From the NCBI GenBank assembly GCA_020632995.1, contig JACKEN010000023.1:7993-71992 (forward strand): 64,000 nucleotides of DNA. The letters run 5' to 3'. The notes under the pieces are model-generated. The model made no database searches, had not been told where the DNA came from, and saw only the letters and a program-made list of their open reading frames with translations. Source of the DNA: Deltaproteobacteria bacterium. GTDB lineage: Bacteria > Myxococcota > Kuafuiibacteriia > Kuafuiibacteriales > Kuafuiibacteriaceae. Shown one piece after another: positions 9,305 to 17,369 of the stretch. Numbering within the stretch: position 1 is the stretch's first letter; each line of letters begins with the position of its first letter. Made by a program: the position numbers and the translations under genes.

Positions 9305-10392
9305 GCGGCGCAGCCCTCGCCCAGCACCTCGAGCGGGCGGGCGAGGGCGGTGGGGTCCACGCTCGGGTCCTCGGCGAGGACGAGGACGCAGGCTGCCTTG
9401 CCGGGCACGAGGGCGCCGAGGTCGTCGAACCCGAAGTAGGCGGCGGGGGCGGCGGTCGCGGCCTCGAGCGCGCCAGCGGGGCCGAGGGCGGCGGTGAGGC
9501 CCGCGAGCTCCGCCGCGCTGATCCCGGGCCGGTTCCCGTTGCCGAGGTCGGTGCCGTAGAGCACCCGGGCCCCCGCGGCGGCGAGCCTCTGCAGGTTGGC
9601 TTGCGCCGCGGCGCCCGACGAGAAGCTCGACAGGGTGCCCACCACCGCGCGGGGGGCCCAGCGGGCGGCGAGCGCGTCCGAGATGGGCTCCACCGGGGCG
9701 TGGGCGAGCAGATCCACCCCGAGGGCGAGCGCGGCCTCCACCGCGGCCACGGTGGGGGCGTGGGCCGCCACCGTCATGCCCAGCCGGTGGGCCCGGGCCA
9801 CCGCGGCGGAGGCGGTCACGGTGGCGAGGGCGGGGCCGGTGTCGAGCGGGAGCTTCAGCACCCGGACGCCCAGCTCGGCCAGCCGCTCCACTGCCGCCTC
9901 CGCCTGCTCGGGGGTCTCGAGCGGCCACCCGTAGCCGTCGTAGCCCCAGGCGTTGGTGGGGTAGCCGCCGGGGGCGGTGAGCATGGGGCCGCTGTAGGCC
10001 ACCCGCAGGCGCCCGGTGGGGAGCGCGTCGAGCGGGCTCGCGAGGTCCACCGCCGCCGCCACCCCCGCCTGGAGCAAGGCGTCTTGCACCGTGCAGGGCT
10101 CGGGCAGCCCGGGGCAGCGGTTGGCGGGGCCGTAGGTGCGGTTCACGTAGGTGAGGTGGGCGTGGGCGTCCACCACCGCGGGGGCCAGGTAGCGGCGGGG
10201 GAGGGCGCGGCGGGGGACCCCGGGCCCGGCCTCGGCGGGGTCTCCGAGCTGGCGGCTGCGGAGCCACACTGTCAGCGGGGCGCCGCCGGGGGCGAGGGCC
10301 TCGAGGACCAGGCCGTCGGCGGCCTGGGCGGGGGCGGGCTCGGGGCCGGCGCAGGCCACCAGGGCGAGGGCGGCGAGGGGGAGAGCCCGCAT
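9298..10392 (-). CDS. Amidohydrolase-superfamily lipoprotein
   Basis: The 364-residue protein starts with a lipoprotein signal (LALVACAG) and contains the metal-dependent amidohydrolase pattern. HAH is in VVDAHAHLTYV (about residue 80), a central Lys in VRVLKLPLD, single histidines in TVAAHAPT and LLAHAPVEP, and the metal-binding Asp in LYGTDLGNGN. The C-terminal segment (YFGFDDLGALVPGKAACVLVL) is the usual small beta domain of imidazolonepropionase/dihydroorotase-like members. The substrate is unknown; the lipid anchor places it outside the cytoplasm. TATACT lies six bases before the ATG, with no ribosome binding site. Confidence 0.85.
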   Translation of the reverse strand: MRALPLAALALVACAGPEPAPAQAADGLVLEALAPGGAPLTVWLRSRQLGDPAEAGPGVPRRALPRRYLAPAVVDAHAHLTYVNRTYGPANRCPGLPEPCTVQDALLQAGVAAAVDLASPLDALPTGRLRVAYSGPMLTAPGGYPTNAWGYDGYGWPLETPEQAEAAVERLAELGVRVLKLPLDTGPALATVTASAAVARAHRLGMTVAAHAPTVAAVEAALALGVDLLAHAPVEPISDALAARWAPRAVVGTLSSFSSGAAAQANLQRLAAAGARVLYGTDLGNGNRPGISAAELAGLTAALGPAGALEAATAAPAAYFGFDDLGALVPGKAACVLVLAEDPSVDPTALARPLEVLGEGCAAY

Positions 10393-10398
10393 CACCCG

Positions 10399-10404
10399 AG
10401 TATA
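10399..10404 (-). promoter_or_regulatory. -10 element of the amidohydrolase gene (leaderless type)
   Basis: On the reverse strand TATACT is followed by CGGGTG and then ATG. The hexamer matches TATAAT at five of six positions in an otherwise GC-rich context. Leaderless transcription is inferred. Confidence 0.55.
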
Positions 10405-10464
10405 CGCGGCGGGGGCCGCGTCGGATCGGTTGGGCCGCTCCGCCGGGCCTGCTAGAGCAGGGGG

Positions 10465-11079
10465 GTGGAGGCGCGCTACCCGGTGCTGGCGGGGCCGTGG
10501 GAGGCCGAGCTCGAGATCCAGGGCTCGCGCTTCATCGCCCAGCTCGCGGTGGCGGCGACCGAGGCGGAGGCCCACGCCTTCGTGGCCGAGGTGAAGGCCG
10601 CCTACGCCGACGCGACCCACAACTGCTGGGCGTTCGTGGCCGGGCCCCCGGGGAGCACCCGGGCGGTCGGCTTCAGCGACGACGGCGAGCCCCACAACAC
10701 CGCGGGCCGGCCGATGCTCAACGTGCTGTTGCACAGCGGGGTGGGCGACGTGGTGGCGGTGGTGACCCGCTACTTCGGCGGCACCAAGCTGGGCCGGGGC
10801 GGCCTGGTGCGGGCCTACGGCGGGGCGGTGCAGGAGGCCTTGCGGGACGCGCCCCTGGCCGAGAAGGTCGACTGGGTCCCGCTGGAGGTCACCCTGGACT
10901 ACGCGCTGGTGGGGGCGGTGGAGCGGCTCTACCCGAGCTTCGAGGCCCGGGTGGACGAGCAGGCCTACGAGGCGGCGGTGGTGCACAGGATCCGGGTGCC
11001 GCGGCCCCAGCGGGCCGCCCTCGAGAAGGCCCTCGCCGACGCGTCCCGGGGCGGGATCCGGATCCGCGCGCTGGAGTAG
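10465..11079 (+). CDS. YigZ/IMPACT-family protein
   Basis: The 204-residue protein matches the IMPACT family. The N-terminal domain carries SRFIAQLA, a THNCWAF segment, SDDGEPHNTAGRPMLN and the conserved VVTRYFGGTKLGRGGLVRAYG; a ferredoxin-like C-terminal domain follows. Bacterial YigZ proteins are of uncertain function; the eukaryotic homologue modulates translation control through GCN1. GTG is the only good start, preceded by a G-rich stretch and TAGAGC. It stands alone, pointing away from the amidohydrolase. Confidence 0.9.
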   Translation: MEARYPVLAGPWEAELEIQGSRFIAQLAVAATEAEAHAFVAEVKAAYADATHNCWAFVAGPPGSTRAVGFSDDGEPHNTAGRPMLNVLLHSGVGDVVAVVTRYFGGTKLGRGGLVRAYGGAVQEALRDAPLAEKVDWVPLEVTLDYALVGAVERLYPSFEARVDEQAYEAAVVHRIRVPRPQRAALEKALADASRGGIRIRALE

Positions 11080-11118
11080 TTGCCAACCGGGCCGTGACGG
11101 GGTGTCATCCGCGCGCTC

Positions 11119-12174
11119 ATGCGGTTCGCGCTCGATGACGACCAGGGGATGATCCAGGACGCGGTGCGTCGCTTCGCGGAGGCCGAGGTCGGCCCCAAGG
11201 CCCGGGAGGTGGACGAGGCGGCCCGCTTCTGGGGCGACGCCCTGGGGCAGCTGGCGGAGCTGGGCCTGCTGGCGATGTCCATCCCGGAGTCGGCAGGCGG
11301 CTCGGGGCTCGATCCGGTGGCCGCGGCCACCGCGGTGGAGGAGCTGGCCCGCCAGGACGGCGCCCTGGCCGCGGCGGTGGCCCACCACGACATCGCGGCC
11401 CACGCGCTCATGCGGGCGGGCTGCGAGGTCCAGCGGACGACCTGGCTCCCGCGGCTGGCGGGGCAGGAGGCCCTCGCGGTCTACGTGGGCGCGGCCGACG
11501 ATCTGCGCATCGAGGGCCCGCACGAAGACCCGCGGGTGAGCGGGGCGCTCTCCTTCGTCCCCCTGGGGGCCGAGGCGAGCCTGCTGCTGGTGCGGGTCCG
11601 GGGCGAGCTGGTCTCGGTGGATCTCAGCACGCAAGGCGTCTTGCGGAGCCCGGTCCAGGGCGCGCTCGGCCTGCGCGGCCTCGGGTGGGCCCACCTGTCG
11701 ATGGAGGGGGCCAAGGCCACGGTGGCGGCGGTCGACGCCGCGGCGTGGGCCGAGGTCGAGGCGGCCCGGGCGGTGCGCTTGTCGGCGGTGAGCGTGGGCC
11801 TCGCCGGTGCGGCCCTGAGCGCGGCGCGGGGCTACGCGCTGGAGCGCAAGCAGTTCCGGCGGCCGATCGCCGACTTCCAGGCCATCCAGTGGAAGCTGGC
11901 CGACGTGGCCACCGAGACCGACGCGGCCCGGCTGATGACCCTGCGGGCGGCCGATCTGCTCAGGCGGGGTGAGCCGGCGGCGGCGGCCGCGGCGCAAGCC
12001 CGCCTGCTCGCCACCGCGGCGGGGGTCAAGGCCGGCTACGAGGCGGTCCAGATCTTCGGGGGCAACGGGTTCGTGCGGGAGTACGTCGTGGAGCGGCTCC
12101 TCAGGGACGCCAAGGTGCTCGCGAGCAGCGCCGGGCACCCGGCCGACGCGGTGGCGCAGGCCCTGCTGGCCTGA
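11119..12174 (+). CDS. Acyl-CoA dehydrogenase-family protein lacking the catalytic glutamate
   Basis: The 351-residue protein has the three-domain acyl-CoA dehydrogenase layout. It has an N-terminal helical domain, the LAMSIPESAGGSGLD flavin-side motif, a reduced middle beta domain, and the C-terminal signatures YALERKQFRRPI and VQIFGGNGFVREYVVERLLRDAK. Where family members have YEGT with the base glutamate (MCAD Glu376), this protein reads SSAG: residue 338 is Ala. The alternative isovaleryl-type position appears to be Arg. The enzyme may therefore be catalytically dead, use another base, or have a binding role. It is shorter than the usual ~380 residues, mainly at the C-terminus. Confidence 0.88.
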   Translation: MRFALDDDQGMIQDAVRRFAEAEVGPKAREVDEAARFWGDALGQLAELGLLAMSIPESAGGSGLDPVAAATAVEELARQDGALAAAVAHHDIAAHALMRAGCEVQRTTWLPRLAGQEALAVYVGAADDLRIEGPHEDPRVSGALSFVPLGAEASLLLVRVRGELVSVDLSTQGVLRSPVQGALGLRGLGWAHLSMEGAKATVAAVDAAAWAEVEAARAVRLSAVSVGLAGAALSAARGYALERKQFRRPIADFQAIQWKLADVATETDAARLMTLRAADLLRRGEPAAAAAAQARLLATAAGVKAGYEAVQIFGGNGFVREYVVERLLRDAKVLASSAGHPADAVAQALLA

Positions 12175-12187
12175 GGCGCCCTGACGT

Positions 12188-15025
12188 ATGGGCGGGGCCG
12201 GCCCGGTGTGCTCTCATGTGCGCACCGTGAGCCAGGACACGTCCAGCCTCGACACCCTGGCACCGGTCGCCGAGGCCCACCCGCTGGCCTGGCTCAAGGC
12301 CCGGTGGCTGGCCCTCGACCCCAGGAAGACCATCGCGGTCATCCTCTTCACCTACCTGGTGCTGGGCTTCACGGTGCTCGGCTTCAACCGGGTGCCGAGC
12401 CAGGCCGCGCTCACCACCGCCTCCGCCTGCGCGCTCGAGGTGTTGCTCTGCCGGGTCTTCAACCGGCGCTGGATCTGGCCGCTGTCGGCGATGATCACCA
12501 GCTTCAGCCTCACCATCCTGCTGAACTACAGCCACGACTACTTCGTGCTCTTCGTGCCGGTCTTCTTCGCGATCGGGAGCAAGTACCTGTTCACCTACAA
12601 GGGCCGGCACGTGCTGAACCCCGCGCTGTCGGGGCTGGCGTTCTCGCTCCTGTTCGCGTCGAGCCTGATCACCGCCGCGCCCTCGTACCAATGGAACGGC
12701 ATCGAGTCGATGTCGCTGTTCATGGGCATGCTCGGCGTCTTCTTCCTCGTCCCGAAGGTGAAGCGGGGCGCGCTGGTGCTGAGCTGGCTCATCACCTTCA
12801 CCGCGCTCACCGCGCTGCGCGCGTACATCATGCGGTGGCACCTGCCCTTCGAGACCCTGTTCCTCGGCACCCTGAGCTCGCCCGCGTTCTTCCTGTTCAC
12901 CTTCTTCATGATCACCGACCCCGCCACCTCGCCGGCGGGCAAGAAGGCCCAGATCCAGACCGGGGTGCTCCTGGCGCTGGTGGACCTCGCCTTTCACCTG
13001 AAGCAGTCTTACTTCACGTTCTTCTACGCCGCGCTGAGCATCGCGCTCTGCAAGCTGGCTTTCTGGCACGTGCGAGACCTGTGGCGGGCACCGGCGCGCG
13101 GGCGGTACCTGGTCGACACCATCTTTCGCTCCGGCTACTACCGCCGGCCCCTCCTGTTGGGCGCCATGGCGACCTCCGGCTGGGCCCTGTACGGCTTCGC
13201 CATCGCGCCTCAGCTCGAGGTGAACCGGCTGGACTGGCGCCTCGCCCCCATCCCCGCCGCCACCACCGGCATCGCGCCGAAGCTCGGGAACATGCTGGAG
13301 CGCACCGACCCGCGCATCCACCACGTCGCGAAGTGGCTCTTCAGCGTGGGCGACGCGGTGGCGGTGGGGGACTACGACGGCGACGGGCGCCCGGACCTCT
13401 TCTTCACCTTCACCCTGGCCGAGGACGGCGACCGGAACGCGCTCTACCGCAACCTGGGTGAGCTCCGCTTCGAGCGGGTGCCGCTCCCCGCGATGGCGCA
13501 ACGCACCCTGCACCCGGAGGAGGAGGGGATCAGCTCCTCGGCCCTGTTCGCGGACTACGACAACGACCGCGACCTCGACCTGTTGATCACCCACGCCTGC
13601 GGGACGCCGGTTCTCTTGCAGAACCAGCTCACCGAGACCGGCACCGCGGCGTTCGTGGACGTCACCGAGGCGGCGGGGCTGGCGGTCTACACCAACTCCA
13701 TGGGCGGCAACTTCGTGGACGTGAACCGGGACGGCCGCCTGGATCTGGTGATCGGGAACGTGCTCCCCACCGAGCTGCCCGGCTACGACACGCCGACCCG
13801 CCTGAACCTCTTCAAGCTCCCCGAGCCGGAGTACGAGGGCGACGAGCGCATGTTCGCCTTCATGCACAAGAGCTGGCACATGGCGGACAACGGCGGGAAG
13901 AACCTCCTGTTCCTGCAGGACGCCTCGGGGCGCTTCGTAGAGCAGGACAGCGACGCCTGGGGGCTCACCCACACCATGTGGACGCTCGTCACCGGGGCGG
14001 CGGACCTGAACCAGGACGGCTGGCCCGACCTCTACGTGGCCAACGACTTCGGGCCGGACGACCTGTACTTCAACGACGGTGGCAAGCGCTTCACCTCGAT
14101 CAAGGGGGAGATGTTCGGCTCGATCGGCAAGGACACCTACAAGGGCATGAACGCGAGCCTGGTCGACGTCGACAACAACGGCTGGCTCGACGTCTACGTC
14201 TCCAACGTGCACCACGCCCTGCAGGCGGAGGGGAGCCTGCTGTGGATGTTCGGGCCGGGGGCCGAAGGGCCCACGATCGAGGACCGCGCCACCGAGCTTG
14301 GCGCCTTGAACGAGCAGCGCTTCGGGTGGGGCGCCTCGCTGAACGACTTCGACAACGACGGCTGGGTGGACATCGCCCAGGCCAACGGGATGGTGGACGA
14401 CACCCCCGACAAGCGCTTCGAGACCTGCCGCGACTACTGGTACGTGAACGAGAAGGTGGCGCGAGCGCCGCCGTCGATCCACGTCATGGCCAACAAGTGG
14501 GGCGACATCCGCGGCTTCTGCATCTACGGGAACGAGGCCGACCGGCTCTACTTGAACCGCAGCCAGGGCGAGGGGCGGCGCTTCGTGGACGTCGCAGCGC
14601 AGGTCGGGTTGACGGACCTCGCGAACAGCCGGGGGGTGGCCGCGGTGGACCTCGACGGCGACGGTGACCGCGACCTGGTGATCACCCACCAGTTCCGGCC
14701 GCCGTCCTTGTACGAGAACGTGCAGGCGGGGGGGCGCGCGTGGATCGGCCTCGACCTCGAGGCCGACGGCGCCACCTGCAACCGGCGGGCGGTGGGGAGC
14801 CGGGTCGAGCTCACCGGCCCCGGGGGCCGCCAGGTGCGCGAGCTGCAGCTGGCCACCGGGTTCTCGGCCCAAGACGAGGCCCGGGTGCACTTCGGCCTCG
14901 GCGACGACAAGGCCCCGGTGACGGTCGACGTGGCATGGTGCGGCGGCGCGAAGGAGCGCTTCGGGCCCCTCGCCCCCGGCGCCTACCACCGGCTCCGGAT
15001 GGGGCAGGGCGCGCGGGTGGACTAA
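12188..15025 (+). CDS. RnfD/NqrB-like membrane domain fused to FG-GAP repeats and an ASPIC/UnbV domain
   Basis: The 945-residue protein has two halves. Residues ~45-340 hold ten or so hydrophobic helices, with a loop ITDPATSPAGKKAQ that resembles the TDPVT/S signature of NqrB/RnfD subunits of Na+-pumping or Rnf complexes. Residues ~390-830 carry at least seven calcium-binding FG-GAP/VCBS motifs (DYDGDGRPDLFF, DVNRDGRLDLVI, DLNQDGWPDLYVAND, DVDNNGWLDVYV, DFDNDGWVDIAQ, DLDGDGDRDLVI). The last ~90 residues match ASPIC/UnbV (GSRVELTGPGG...). No other Rnf/Nqr subunit is present. The repeats probably face the periplasm. The start is uncertain (ATG 12188 or GTG 12227). Function is unknown. Confidence 0.85.
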   Translation: MGGAGPVCSHVRTVSQDTSSLDTLAPVAEAHPLAWLKARWLALDPRKTIAVILFTYLVLGFTVLGFNRVPSQAALTTASACALEVLLCRVFNRRWIWPLSAMITSFSLTILLNYSHDYFVLFVPVFFAIGSKYLFTYKGRHVLNPALSGLAFSLLFASSLITAAPSYQWNGIESMSLFMGMLGVFFLVPKVKRGALVLSWLITFTALTALRAYIMRWHLPFETLFLGTLSSPAFFLFTFFMITDPATSPAGKKAQIQTGVLLALVDLAFHLKQSYFTFFYAALSIALCKLAFWHVRDLWRAPARGRYLVDTIFRSGYYRRPLLLGAMATSGWALYGFAIAPQLEVNRLDWRLAPIPAATTGIAPKLGNMLERTDPRIHHVAKWLFSVGDAVAVGDYDGDGRPDLFFTFTLAEDGDRNALYRNLGELRFERVPLPAMAQRTLHPEEEGISSSALFADYDNDRDLDLLITHACGTPVLLQNQLTETGTAAFVDVTEAAGLAVYTNSMGGNFVDVNRDGRLDLVIGNVLPTELPGYDTPTRLNLFKLPEPEYEGDERMFAFMHKSWHMADNGGKNLLFLQDASGRFVEQDSDAWGLTHTMWTLVTGAADLNQDGWPDLYVANDFGPDDLYFNDGGKRFTSIKGEMFGSIGKDTYKGMNASLVDVDNNGWLDVYVSNVHHALQAEGSLLWMFGPGAEGPTIEDRATELGALNEQRFGWGASLNDFDNDGWVDIAQANGMVDDTPDKRFETCRDYWYVNEKVARAPPSIHVMANKWGDIRGFCIYGNEADRLYLNRSQGEGRRFVDVAAQVGLTDLANSRGVAAVDLDGDGDRDLVITHQFRPPSLYENVQAGGRAWIGLDLEADGATCNRRAVGSRVELTGPGGRQVRELQLATGFSAQDEARVHFGLGDDKAPVTVDVAWCGGAKERFGPLAPGAYHRLRMGQGARVD

Positions 15026-15053
15026 CGCGGGCCCGGTCACTATACCCGGGCCC
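15018..15053 (+). promoter_or_regulatory. Promoter and hairpin immediately before moeA
   Basis: TGGACT (15018-15023), a 17-base spacer and TATACC (15041-15046) form a plausible sigma-70-type promoter whose start would fall on the moeA ATG at 15054. The same segment contains an 8-bp inverted repeat, GGGCCCGG (15029-15036) and CCGGGCCC (15046-15053), abutting the ATG. No Shine-Dalgarno is present. It could also act as a weak terminator for the preceding gene. Confidence 0.5.
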
Positions 15054-16292
15054 ATGAAGAGCATTCGCGAGGCGCTGGACCTCATGATGCCCGCCTTCAC
15101 CCCGGTCGGGGTGGAGCGGGTGGCGCTGGCCGACGCGGTGGGCCGGGTCCTGGCCGAGGACGTCCTGGGGCGCTCCGACCTTCCCCCCTTCTCCAACAGC
15201 GCGATGGACGGCTACGCGGTGCGGGCCGCCGACGTCGCGAGCGCCACCGCCGAGGCGCCGGCCGAGCTCCCGGTGCGCGGGGAGTCGAAGGCGGGGGGCG
15301 AGACCCCGCCCGCGCTCGAGCCGGGCTGTGCGATGCGCATCTTCACCGGCGCGGCCATGCCGGCGGGGGCGGACGCGGTGGTGATGCAGGAGAACACGCG
15401 GGCCGAGGGCGAGGCCCTCTTCGTGCTCCAGGCGGCCCGGGTGGGCGAGAACGTGCGGGCCCAGGGGAGCGACCTCGCCCAGGGCGCGGTGATGCTCGCC
15501 AGGGGCTGCCGCCTGCAGGGGGGCGAGCTGGGGATCCTGGCCGCCCAGCGCTACGCCTCGGTCACCGCGTACCGGCGCCCGATGGTGGCCATCCTGTGCA
15601 CCGGCGACGAGCTCCGGGACGTGTCGGAGCCAGAGGCGCCGGGGACCATCGTGAACAGCAACGCCTACGCGCTGGCCGCCCAGGTGGCGGAGGCGGGCGG
15701 GGTGCCGTGGGTGCTCCCCAACGTCCCCGACGACCTGGAGGTCACGGTGGCGCGCCTGCAGGATGCCTTGCGCGCGGACCTCGTCATCACGGTGGGCGGG
15801 GTCTCAGTGGGCGAGTACGACTACGTCAAGGCGGCCTTCGAGCGCACCGGGGTCGAGGCCAGCTTCTGGAAGGTGCAGGTGAAGCCGGGCAAGCCCCTCA
15901 CCTTCGGCCGCGCCGGCGCCACCCCGGTGGTGGGCCTCCCCGGGAACCCGATCAGCGCGATGGTGACCTTCGAGGCCTTCGTGCGCCCCGGGCTGAGGGC
16001 CATGCAAGGCGACCTGCGCCCGCACCGCCTCCGGCACGCGGTGGCCCTCGCCGGGCCCCACCGCCACTCCCCCGGCCGCCCCGAGCTGGCCCGCGCCAAG
16101 GTGGTGCGCGGGGCCGACGGTCAGCTGGTGGCCGAGCTCCTGAAGCTCCAGGGCTCGGGCTCCCTCCCCTCGATGGTGGGGGTGGACGCCCTGGTGATGC
16201 TCCCCATGGGCCAGAAGGACTTCGCGGCGGGTGAGATCCTGCAAGCGGTCCTGCTCCAGGACCAGACCGGGGCAGCAGAGCCCGCGTTCTGA
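15054..16292 (+). CDS. moeA: Molybdopterin molybdotransferase
   Basis: The 412-residue protein has MoeA signatures throughout: FSNSAMDGYAVRAADV (domain I), FTGAAMPAGADAVVMQE, VGENVRAQGSDL, then the MoaB/Mog-like domain with STGDEL-type CTGDEL, GTIVNSNAYAL, TVGGVSVGEYD and VKPGKPLTFG, and VVGLPGNPISAMVTFEAFVRP. It inserts molybdate into adenylylated molybdopterin to give Mo cofactor. The convergent neighbour is xdhC, an assembly factor for Mo hydroxylases, so the two may serve the same unseen enzyme. Translation likely starts from a leaderless mRNA. Confidence 0.96.
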   Translation: MKSIREALDLMMPAFTPVGVERVALADAVGRVLAEDVLGRSDLPPFSNSAMDGYAVRAADVASATAEAPAELPVRGESKAGGETPPALEPGCAMRIFTGAAMPAGADAVVMQENTRAEGEALFVLQAARVGENVRAQGSDLAQGAVMLARGCRLQGGELGILAAQRYASVTAYRRPMVAILCTGDELRDVSEPEAPGTIVNSNAYALAAQVAEAGGVPWVLPNVPDDLEVTVARLQDALRADLVITVGGVSVGEYDYVKAAFERTGVEASFWKVQVKPGKPLTFGRAGATPVVGLPGNPISAMVTFEAFVRPGLRAMQGDLRPHRLRHAVALAGPHRHSPGRPELARAKVVRGADGQLVAELLKLQGSGSLPSMVGVDALVMLPMGQKDFAAGEILQAVLLQDQTGAAEPAF

Positions 16293-16353
16293 AGAGTGGT
16301 TCGCCCACGACGGACGGCCCAAACCGCCGCCTTGGGTCAGGCACGGGGCGTCC

Positions 16354-16388
16354 GGTCGTGGTCGTGGTCGTGATCGTGGCCGTGGTCG
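16354..16388. repeat. Hexamer tandem repeat (GGTCGT)
   Basis: Nearly six copies of the hexamer GGTCGT, with GATCGT and GGCCGT variants, lie in the 121-base gap between the convergent genes moeA and xdhC. No function is apparent; it is the kind of simple repeat prone to length change. Confidence 0.7.
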
Positions 16389-16413
16389 AACACTCCTGTT
16401 CCGGTTCGGACCG

Positions 16414-17361
16414 CTACGACTTACGGAGCACCGCGGTCATCTCGGCCAGGATCGAGATCGCGATCTCGGCCGGCGAGCGCGCCCCGATCGTCAGGCCCAC
16501 CGGGCCGTGGACGCGGGCCCGCGCCGCCTCGTCGAAGCCGGCGGCGGCGAGGCGCTCGTGGCGCTTGGCGTGGGTCTTCTTCGACCCGAGGGCGCCGACG
16601 TAGAAGGCCTCGCTCCGCAGGGCGGCCTGCAGCGCGGGGTCGTCGAGCTTCGGGTCGTGGGTGAGGGTCACCACCGCGGTGCGGGCGTCGAGGCCGAGCT
16701 CGGCCAGGGCGTCGTCCGGCCACTCGGTCGACAGGGCCACGTCGGGGAAGCGGTCCGCCCGGGCGAAGCCCTCCCGGGGGTCGACCACCGTCACCGCGTA
16801 GCCGGCGAGGGCGGCCATGGGCGCCAGGGCCTGGGCGATGTGCACCGCGCCCACCACCACCAGGCGGAGGGGTGGGTTGAGGGGGAGGATGAAGCGCCCC
16901 TCCTCCAACCCCGGCGTATCACTGCGCAGGCAGGCCTCGGCCGCCGCGTCCGTCGCCCGCGCGACCGACCCACTCTCCAGCGAGATCTCCAGCGCCACCG
17001 GGCGGCCCGCGGCCCGGGCCTCGTTCACCGAGCGCAAGAAGGCCTGCGGCAGGCCGGGTTGCACGTAGACCTCGATCTCTCCGCCGCAGGCGAGGCCCAC
17101 CGCCCACGCCTCGGCGTTGGAGACCGAGAACACCAGGCGCTGGGGCGCGCCGTCGGCCATGACCTGCAGGCCGGCCTCCACCACCCGGCCCTCGACGCAG
17201 CCGCCGGAGACCGAGCCCTCGAAGAGGCTGTCGTCGCGGACCACCAGCTGGCTGCCGGCGGGGCGGGGCGAGGAGCCCCAGGTGCGGATGACGGTGGCGA
17301 GGGCCACCCGGTGACCCTCGTCGGCCCAGGCCTGGGCGAGGCGGAGGATGTCGCCCTGCAT
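16414..17361 (-). CDS. xdhC: XdhC/CoxI-family molybdenum hydroxylase maturation factor
   Basis: The 315-residue protein has the XdhC/CoxI N-terminal domain (TVIRTWGSSPRPAGSQLVV, then GSVSGGCVEG) and the Rossmann-like XdhC C-terminal domain (LVVVGAVHIAQALAPMA, VTLTHDPKLDDPAL, YVGALGSKKTHAKR, and a terminal IGARSPAEIAISILAEM). Family members bind and sulfurate Mo cofactor and hand it to xanthine dehydrogenase-type enzymes. No such enzyme is in the window. The gene starts 8 bases after the SurA-like gene and is probably the last gene of that operon. The choice of ATG at 17361 leaves a normal family length. Confidence 0.9.
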   Translation of the reverse strand: MQGDILRLAQAWADEGHRVALATVIRTWGSSPRPAGSQLVVRDDSLFEGSVSGGCVEGRVVEAGLQVMADGAPQRLVFSVSNAEAWAVGLACGGEIEVYVQPGLPQAFLRSVNEARAAGRPVALEISLESGSVARATDAAAEACLRSDTPGLEEGRFILPLNPPLRLVVVGAVHIAQALAPMAALAGYAVTVVDPREGFARADRFPDVALSTEWPDDALAELGLDARTAVVTLTHDPKLDDPALQAALRSEAFYVGALGSKKTHAKRHERLAAAGFDEAARARVHGPVGLTIGARSPAEIAISILAEMTAVLRKS

Positions 17362-17369
17362 GGCGCGCC

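Noticed and set aside
12188..13300. Part of an Rnf or Nqr operon
   Set aside because: No other subunit genes are present in the window, so only a domain resemblance is claimed.
12101..15196. 1031-codon minus-strand frame opposite the RnfD/FG-GAP gene
   Set aside because: Its composition (Val/Gly/Arg/His repeats) is a mirror of the forward FG-GAP gene, with no known domain.
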